Source: Ophioderma brevispina (taxonomy: Eukaryota; Echinodermata; Ophiuroidea; Amphilepidida; Ophiodermatidae). Taken from it: a DNA stretch of 64,000 nucleotides. The stretch is taken from the NCBI GenBank assembly GCA_023653785.1, contig JAMKCH010010165.1, positions 1 through 64,000 of the forward strand. Direction: 5' to 3'. The notes beneath the pieces are model-generated. The model made no database searches. It was not told where the DNA came from and saw only the letters and a list, made by a program, of their open reading frames with translations. Numbering within the stretch: position 1 is the first letter of the stretch; each line of letters opens with the position of its first letter. Shown here in pieces: positions 56,641-64,000 of this stretch. The position numbers and the translations under genes are program-made.

Positions 56641-59039
56641 TGGCAAAAAGAAGCGTCCGTCCCGGGAACGCTTGTTGTATTTTTTTATTCATGATTTTTA
56701 CTCTACTACAATTCTACCGTAAGACCAAAATCATTGGACGACACTTTGCACACAGCAATATAAGGAAGCCCCCTCTCTCCAGGTCAATGGTGAAACATTT
56801 AATTGAAACGTTCTTTAAGAACGCCCAACATTGATTGGTGGGGGGGGGGGGATAAAGTGTTAGTGGTTGCCTTTCAAAGCTTTATATACTTTAGTGCAAT
56901 CTCAATGATGCTATACACCTACGATGCACGTAAAAGTTATCACAGGTGGGAAATAATTGGACCGGTATAAAAGTAGATAAAGCTATTTCGGGCTTCCATA
57001 GCGGAAACAGAATAAAGCGTCAACTGAATCGCGTGCCACTATTCTTTACCAATTGTGGTGGGCTATGAGGCCGGCGTATTAAAAAAACTTCTACACCAGG
57101 GGGGAAATTATAGTTGACACCACCACCTTTTCTTTAGCACAATTTTGTTTCCGTAACCAAAAATAGTTTCAAGTATTTTTAACTTTGAGAGAACAAGTTA
57201 CCTTATGGGTGTGGTAAATTGGACCACTTTATTTAAACACATTTAGGCATAACTTCAATGGCAAACTATTTTAACTAATGCAAAGATCCAAATAATAAGT
57301 TTTTTCTTGACCAATGTAAAAGGTTGTTAAAAAATAATAAACGGGTCTACATTGGCATTATTTAATTATACTACGATTAAACCTAATACAAACGACAAGG
57401 TCTTTTTCTAGTGCATGTCTTGTATAGGCGTAAGAGGACAAAAAAAGGGCGTCTAATATGTTAAAAAGATAGAAACCAGAGTGAGCAATTTCAACATTTT
57501 TATTTGGCATTAATAGAAAGTATGGTTCCTGTGGACCTGCAGTTTACCACTGTTTTTTGTTTTTGTAGGGGTCAAGTAAGGGACATCGCCGGATAAGGGA
57601 GAGCGAAGGAGGCCCTCTATCATATAGTTATATTTCACCACAATTTTGAGTTGGTGTTTGACAACTACTTTATCATGTACGCAAGGTGTTTTTTATCCCC
57701 AAAATACCTTGTATCAAGAAAAATGAGAAAAGGTCGAAGAAACTTCAGGGGCATGCTCCTGGAAAAAGGCAAAGCTTAGAGCAGGCCTCATTTCATGACC
57801 ATTGATTACTTCATATGAAGGGAACAGGAACGAGGTTGCATAGCTGCCCTTTGTTATGGAGTTGTAAGTGACGCCTATAGATAGACCCTTTTGTCCTTCA
57901 TAAGCTACAAAGAGGAACATGAGGCAGCCTTTTATAACATACCCCAATACCTATCCCTCATGCTGCTGAAGAAATTTGGATTATAAACGTATTCACACAA
58001 GCAGACTCTGGAATTACAACACAATGGGCCATGCCCGCGCTATTTATATTATTCATGAGCAAAGTTAACGACAACTATGGCTATATCATTCCCATTGCCG
58101 CAGTTAATAGCGTTTTCATTCACCATTGTATTGAGCAAATAAATCACCTGTATTTAGATGATATGATACACAGGACGTGCATGGTCAAGCTGTTGTAACA
58201 TGTGCTCATCCAGGCTACTGAAAAGAGCCCTTGGTAGATTAGCATTGCCCTTACCATTAGCGATTGGTAATGGTTTGTATGCAAAAAGTTAGTTGTTTTT
58301 GGCAATTCCATCTAGTGCTCGGCCCCCAGAAAACAAAAAATGCAAACCAATGAGGTCTCCACCCACAGAACCAGAACGACACTCACATATACGTTGCTAA
58401 ATAGTATAGCGCATTATCCTTGCAAACGCGGCATGTGGTTCTTGGGGTGGAAAGGCTCCAAATATGGAAAATTGTCAATTACCCATGAAGCCTGTAGTAT
58501 AACTTTTACATGAAAGCGGATTTGGGGGAATTTATATAACGTTGGATTTTTTGAAAACATCCAAAGGTTACAACTTTGAGCATGCGCTTATATGCCAAAA
58601 CGTTTCAGTTCAATCGTTCTCATGAAACTATAGAGGCGTCCTTCATTCCTTATTCCGGCGATGGCCTTTCACTTTTCTTCTTATTAATGGCTGTATGTTA
58701 AATCGGTTAGGAAACTCTTTTCTTTAGTGTGAGCATGACATCTGGTTTACTTGGACATAATGAAGACGGTTTATCAGCACAGAACAGGCAAAATAGAATG
58801 AAAATTACTCCGTTAAACATTCAATTTCAATTATATTACAGCTGGGTGCCACCGTTTCACAGTCCAGATATGGTTGCACATGTTTGGACTTACCATATGA
58901 ACGATTTGAGCCATTTCGGTGAAATCCTTTTAAAAAAATAAAAAATTAAACGCATTGGCATTTAGTGTTTATTGGCTGTACCTATGCGAACAAACTTTTC
59001 GTTGGCCTCATCCCTCAGGACCATTCATCATGTGTATGA
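56641..59039. other. No gene recognised
   Basis: About 2.4 kb with a G-run at 56838-56850. A minus-strand frame at 57947-57714 (with EGQKGLSIGVTYNSITKG) has protein-like composition and could be an exon remnant, but no splice or domain evidence supports it. Nothing else found. Confidence 0.4.
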
Positions 59040-59230
59040 CCAGTGGCGGTAACGGGGGAGATGGCCGCTTCCCCCTTGGGGGGAATGTGGCCTCTCTTGC
59101 TCCCTGTGGAATTAGTAATTTTGTACACATGCGCCAATACATTGGAAAAACACACAGGGGCCATAATACTGTACTAACCAAAATTTAATATATATTTCAC
59201 CCTTTGCCCCTCCCCCGCCAAAAAAAAATT
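59040..59230. repeat. MITE-like fragment starting CAGTGGCGGTAACGG
   Basis: Start resembles the CAGTGGCGG ends at 23663. CCCCTCCCCCGCCA near 59205 may be its other end. Not resolved. Confidence 0.35.
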
Positions 59231-61204
59231 CAAAGCTGGTTAGGCCACGTATGGAACACAATGAAACAAAAAACCTTTCTGCAGTGGTATTTTTGATACC
59301 CAAGATGTTTTGTGACTATTTCAGATCAAATCAATAAAACAAAAAGCTATTGATAATACCTGGCAATCCAGGCAATCAACCATTGCCTTTAATGCGGTAT
59401 TTTTCATCTAATTATTACAGCTCACATAATAAAGAGCCCGCCCCCTTGTCAGACTTTGTTGTTTTGATATTCAATTGCCGTAACAGTATTATAAACTAGA
59501 AGTTACCGTAATATATCCGTCATGAATAATCCACTGAACTTGCTTTTTATAAATGTAAAAATGATGATTTAAATCTGCAAATATTGATATTCTTTACTTG
59601 TTGCCCAATGTACACTGTGTATATCTATGTCATTGAAAATGATTCATTACCCGAGTGAACATCATACAGGTATGTGGTACGTATTTTGGTATCAATGAAG
59701 GAGGAAGACAAAGCTATCCATTCGGTACCAAAACCATAAGGAACATGGCTTAATAGGAATCCCGGAGGGTGGTAGCAGCCCTTGCTGAAGGTGTTTCAAA
59801 AGGATGGGTAAGATGAGGGTTAAAAATAAAATGGAAATTTCCCTAAACTAAAATGCAAAAAAACCAACGGTAAAATTTATATTTTCTTGGACAGTCCTTA
59901 GACTTTGCTAGTTCCTAACAGTTTTAAATAGACAAATTACTGCCCAAAAGAAAAAAACGTCAATTTAAAAAAGACATGTTTGTGTTTTAAAAATCGCTTA
60001 TTTTTAAATGTTTAACAAATAGACACTGAAGACCATGCAACAGACACCGTAATTTTTAAATGCATTTACAAACAATACAATATATAACATATTCCTGCAA
60101 TATGAGATTTATCGTGCAAATTTATTATGAAGATATATTGAAAATATGAAATAATGAGGTAATTTTCAATGAATCCTCAAAAATCTGAAATGGCAAAATC
60201 CTGGGAGTATGATTAGAAACACTGTATATGTTAAGAGGGAATTATCCCCCAAGTGAAATGTTTCATCCAAAAATACCCATAGAAAAAATTCAAGAGATTC
60301 AAGAACTTATCTCCTGACTTAGGGAATTTCAGGTGGGTTTATCAGACACGCACTCCTAAAAGATGAGAAAAAAAAGGTGCCATTTGATTTTTGCTGAATT
60401 TCAGTGTAAAACAGGCTTGAAATTTCGTGTTGTGGCTTTTTTCATATACAAAATTAGAAATTTCACAATTTTTGTACTAAAAGAAATCTTTCTAAGCTTA
60501 TCATTTCAAAGGGATATTTTTGAGGAAAGCTTACATCAGGGCAAAAATCATACTTTCGATTTTTTAAGGGACGCCTTAATTTAAAATTTCTGTTTGCACC
60601 TTTAATGTCTTCTCAAGCTTGTTTTTTATTATGGTGATATTGTTTTATCAAACAAAACAACTGCCTAATGATTAGCAAGATACACGTTAAAAAGATAGAC
60701 ATTAAATCAGTGAATGCCTGTCGAAAAGGCTATTCTGCATTAGAGTTCTACTTAGCTGCAATCCAGTTTGGCGTTACTGCGCCTGACGCTCCCGGTTGTG
60801 GTTCCCGGTGAGATTATCAACTGGGCCACTAAAAGAGGATTGATGGTTTTCTTTTTCTTCCTTATGGTACATTGAGGCTCCGGTTTGATATGGTTTTCTA
60901 CAAATATGACGAATCACCAAAGTTTTCTTCTGCTTTTTACATACCACCACAGACTATTATCTGTCCAAATTGAAATGAATCCACAGATTTTCTATTTTAA
61001 CAAATATTCTTTCAAATAATTGTTCATAGCCTAATAAATCATTCAAATTTTAGACAAAATGGCATAAATTCAATCCAGATTGGTGTAGGCCTATATTTAC
61101 TTACTAATAGGAAAATGTAACTTGTATTCACTAATTACTAGGTCATTTTGTACTTCAACGTCAATTCACCCTTATACCAGGAAAATACATAACATATGTA
61201 GGAT
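59231..61204. other. No gene recognised
   Basis: AT-rich DNA. The 73-codon frame at 60363-60584 is Phe/Lys-rich chance sequence in my view. Confidence 0.45.
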
Positions 61205-61493
61205 CAGGCCCGTACGCATGGGGGGTGCGGTCGCACCCCGCCCCCCAAATTCCACACAAGGGGAAAAAGGTCCACTTTGCTGGAAATTTTGATAAAAAGG
61301 TCCAAAATTTGGGGAAAAAGGTTTAAATTGGCCTAAAATAATTTCCAAGCTTAAAATTTTAAAAAAGTCAAAAAGACAATTTTAGGGGGTGCAGGCCCAC
61401 CTGTACCAAAAAAGGTCCACTTTTTCGAAAAAAGGTCCACTTGTTGAGTCCCCCCCCGCACCCCCCCCAAAATAAATCCTGCGTACGGCCCTG
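61205..61493. mobile_element. MITE with CAGGCCCGTACGCA ends
   Basis: CAGGCCCGTACGCATGGGGGG at the left is mirrored at the right (inverse CAGGGCCGTACGCAGG, then GGGGGG). The interior has repeated AAAAAGGTCCACTTT segments. TGTAGGAT and GTAAGGAT flank it, possibly a degenerate 8-bp duplication. No ORF. Confidence 0.75.
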
Positions 61494-61643
61494 GTAAGGA
61501 TATAACCTCATGTAGTTAGATAAAAGTTACTTATAACCATGTGTGATTTTTGCTTGTTAGTGTGTCTGTGTATCTTGTCTGTAGTGTGTGTCTGTCTTTG
61601 GTAAAATGTTTACTCAAATGTTTGCACAGTAAGAGTTCAAGTA

Positions 61644-61864
61644 GTGACTCTCTCCATTCAATATGTGTTCTAGTAAGTATCTGTCAACATAATGACTAAA
61701 ACAATATTTGATTTTGTCCTTATTGGTTTGCTTCTGGTCCTATAGTATCATTTGCAGGGTATCATGTTAGGATACCTGTATTTGATACGAAAATGATAAA
61801 AACTGATTTTTGATCATTTTTTTTCAGTTTTCGTGATTTTGCAAATCACTGATAGTGCCTTTAA
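61644..61864 (+). mobile_element. MITE family A, copy 5 (left end lost)
   Basis: Begins at CTCTCCATTCAATATGTG, keeps TTGCTTCTGGTCCTATAG, and ends AATCACTGATAGTGCCT then TTAA. That TTAA is shared with the family-B element that follows. Confidence 0.8.
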
Positions 61865-62218
61865 AGGTGCAACGAGAGATTTCGCAATCAGGTGTCCCCT
61901 AAAAAATCAAAGTACTGATTTTTACCATGATGTAAAGCTTTCCATCAAAATATCCCCATCTGAAAGGGTTAAGCTGATAACCTTTCTTTGGTAAAAATTG
62001 TTATATTGCTAATTTTCGTATAGGAGATTCAATCCGAAATACAGCCTATGTTTTCATTGAAATATATTATAGTACAATGAAAATCACATGTTTATCTCCT
62101 TTAAAACGGTGATGTCATTAGCCAAACATAAGGTAGAAATCTATTGAGTGTCTAATCTATAGAAACCATGATGACACAATATTCGGTGCCTCAAAATCTC
62201 TCGTTGTGCACCTTTTAA
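61861..62218 (+). mobile_element. MITE family B, copy 2 (complete, TTAA-flanked)
   Basis: TTAA, then AGGTGCAACGAGAGATTT; the right end is its inverse, with TTAA at 62215-62218. Same internal landmarks as 12061-12417. About 350 bp, no ORF. Abuts the family-A copy. Confidence 0.85.
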
Positions 62219-62674
62219 ACAATTTAGTATAAATGCAACAAGTTAGTTCTAAGAGATTGACCAGTTTTTTCAAACAAAAAACTTGTAGACAAATGTTACT
62301 CCCTTTGTTTGGAAATTGTTTGAAAACTAGTCATCTCTAATGTTTTTGAATTGGTCTTTTTTTTTTTTTTTACTTTTGAAGAAATTCGTTATTTTATTCT
62401 TTATTTTTTAATTGAACTATTCCCCACCCCCCCCCCCCCAAACAAAAGTTAAATTATTTTTAACATCTTGGTACTTCTATCCACAGTCCGTCAGTTTATT
62501 AGATCATTTTTTGTGTGTGAAGCATGTTCAATAGAAAAAGAAACCTCGCATATTCTTTCGGGATCTCTCTAATCTTTCTTTCTCTCCAGAACAACCCCAA
62601 TCTAGCTCCTGGAACAAGTGTAGGGAAGAATATATATTAGTTTTGGTAGTCATATCAGGGCTTTTGAGTATCAT
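62219..62674. other. T-run and C-run, no gene
   Basis: T-run at about 62358-62371 and C-run at about 62426-62439. No coding signal. Confidence 0.5.
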
Positions 62675-63049
62675 TTAAAGCCACTATCATTGATTTATCC
62701 GACGAGTGAAAATATTTGAAATTTGCGGAATAGTTTGTCTTAAAAGTGACGGATAAGCCTGTAGACTTCTCATAAGTTAATTTTTCCAACTGAAGAATTA
62801 ACAAGAGCAAAAATGAAAGGAAGAAAACGGCAGTGTTCAAAGATACGAATCTCCATTCAATTACGTGTTGTATAAATTGTCCATTCGGACAAATGACTAA
62901 AATAACCGATTTTGTCTTTATTAGGCTGCGTTTTTGGTCCGTATCACTTGCGGGTAGTTAGAATCCAATACTAGTTCCAAACATGCAAATATCTGATTTT
63001 TGATATTTTTTTGGATTATTCTGATTTATCAATCACTGATAGTGCCTTT
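62675..63049 (+). mobile_element. MITE family A, copy 6
   Basis: TTAAAGCCACTATCATTGAT at the left and ATCACTGATAGTGCCTTTT at the right. Retains GGAAGAAAACGGCAGTGTTC and CTCCATTCAATTACGTGTTG. The right TTAA has decayed. The minus-strand frame at 62655-62840 is a by-product. Confidence 0.8.
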
Positions 63050-64000
63050 TGTTTCAATGCCTGCATTTATACTCCTCAAAATCATCATTTAAATATCTGA
63101 TGTGGTTCTATTGATTATTCTGTATTCATTATTATGAAATCATAGTCTTTGGCTAGTATGCATAAACTATTGATACAGACGCTCATCCCGCCTAGACTGC
63201 ATGATAGTCGTGATTTCATAATCCGACTTGCCCTACTGGTAATTATGAACCAGTTACCAAAACAGACGTTAGTCTGAATCAATTACTCGGTATTTTTCGC
63301 GGCCTCCCTACTAGGCTCCCTCATCCAGAGAGTGACGGCATATATTGCGTGTGTGCCGAAATGCACGGCTGTGCTACCGATATACTATACCGCATCTTAT
63401 GGTGATAAAATTTCATCAAGAAATCATTGGGCTTAATCCCCTAAAGGCCTGGTTAGACTGTGGCCTCAATTACACAATGGAATTTGGACTATTGACTGAG
63501 ACTGGGGTAAAAATTGAGTCATGTGGTGACTGCCCAGCAGTTATCGGCTGTAATTTCTCGCAACACTCCGGGAATAATTTTTGGTCAGTTTCTGTGTCAT
63601 CTCTTGAGGAGCTGGGTGGGTGAACAAAGCCTCACTCGCCCAAGAGGCCTGGTGAGATGGGCCTGTAGAAAGTGATCTGAAAATCATGAAAGAAGTTGAT
63701 TTTGAGCAAGGTGGGATGGCATATTTTGCCAGTATTTCAAAAAGATGATAAGTTTAGTTAGAGAATATATAGTGTGACCAGTTGGACCACTGGAGGTTAA
63801 ATTATTGAAGCAAATGCTGATGATGTTTATGCGGCTAAATAGAATGCTGTGTGAAGCTGTACAGAAAATATTCAGGGTACAGGTGAAATGGATAGTTGGC
63901 ATTTCAAAAGAAAACAAATTCATCAAAACTAAATGTCTGAATATAATTTTTTATGAAAGAGTTTTTGCTGATACCAAATTCATACATTTGATGTGTGAGC
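63050..64000. other. Unassigned; one Cys-bearing frame
   Basis: A 92-codon frame at 63345-63623 (with WLDCGLNYTMEFGLLTETG and CGDCPAVIGCNFS) has a protein-like second half, but I recognise no family and see no splice support. TTATGAAATCA/TGATTTCATAA at about 63135 and 63211 is a small inverted repeat. Confidence 0.35.

Noticed and set aside
57714..57947. 77-codon minus-strand frame as an exon
   Set aside because: The composition is plausible but there is no domain, splice or neighbour evidence.
63345..63623. 92-codon Cys-bearing frame as a secreted protein
   Set aside because: No signal peptide or known cysteine pattern, and no splice sites I could support; left as unassigned.

Overview
The window is non-coding-rich animal DNA dominated by transposable elements. 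I found no prokaryotic organisation (no operons, no long ORFs), no rRNA, no functional tRNA, no CRISPR array and no intact host gene. AT-rich DNA, APE-type LINEs of the CR1 and Jockey/I groups, one tRNA-derived SINE, many small inverted-repeat transposons, long-TIR and foldback elements, and recurrent TGACCTTTGACCT-bearing repeats fit a marine invertebrate, probably an echinoderm or other invertebrate deuterostome. The species assignment is inference only.

Layout. 1-17.5 kb: small repeats. Two TTAA-flanked MITE families (A and B) recur across the window. There are also hairpin MITEs, TGACCT-rich repeats, a frameshifted RING/TRIM-type exon on the minus strand (about 7.0-7.5 kb), a minisatellite (7.7-8.2 kb), a duplicated segment with identical 66-bp direct repeats (9.1 and 10.1 kb), a SINE (10.3 kb), a foldback (12.9-13.5 kb) and a mariner-like element with about 200-bp TIRs inserted in a minisatellite (15.3-16.3 kb).

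17.5-29.4 kb: a LINE graveyard. A decayed Jockey/I-group LINE (17.5-20.4 kb) is followed by a foreign RT fragment (22.0-22.5 kb). Then comes a minus-strand CR1-like LINE (22.5-26.5 kb) broken by four separate insertions, three of them with recognisable target duplications. The largest insertion is a second Jockey/I-group LINE (24.0-25.7 kb, 12-bp TSD). A plus-strand CR1-like LINE with a well-preserved endonuclease start lies head to head with it (26.5-29.4 kb).

29.4-64 kb: a 3.8-kb foldback-like element whose arms are built of about 165-bp subrepeats (30.9-34.7 kb), a 3.7-kb element with about 180-bp TIRs carrying a CR1-like LINE inside (40.3-44.1 kb), a 1-kb long-TIR element (48.4-49.4 kb), a two-copy 411-bp tandem repeat (50 kb), hairpin elements including one of pre-miRNA size (53.0 kb), and a cluster of MITEs at 61.2-63.0 kb where families A and B abut at one TTAA. 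The elements do not form a pathway. What the window offers is a readable insertion history and an unusual density of inverted repeats that could give double-stranded RNA.
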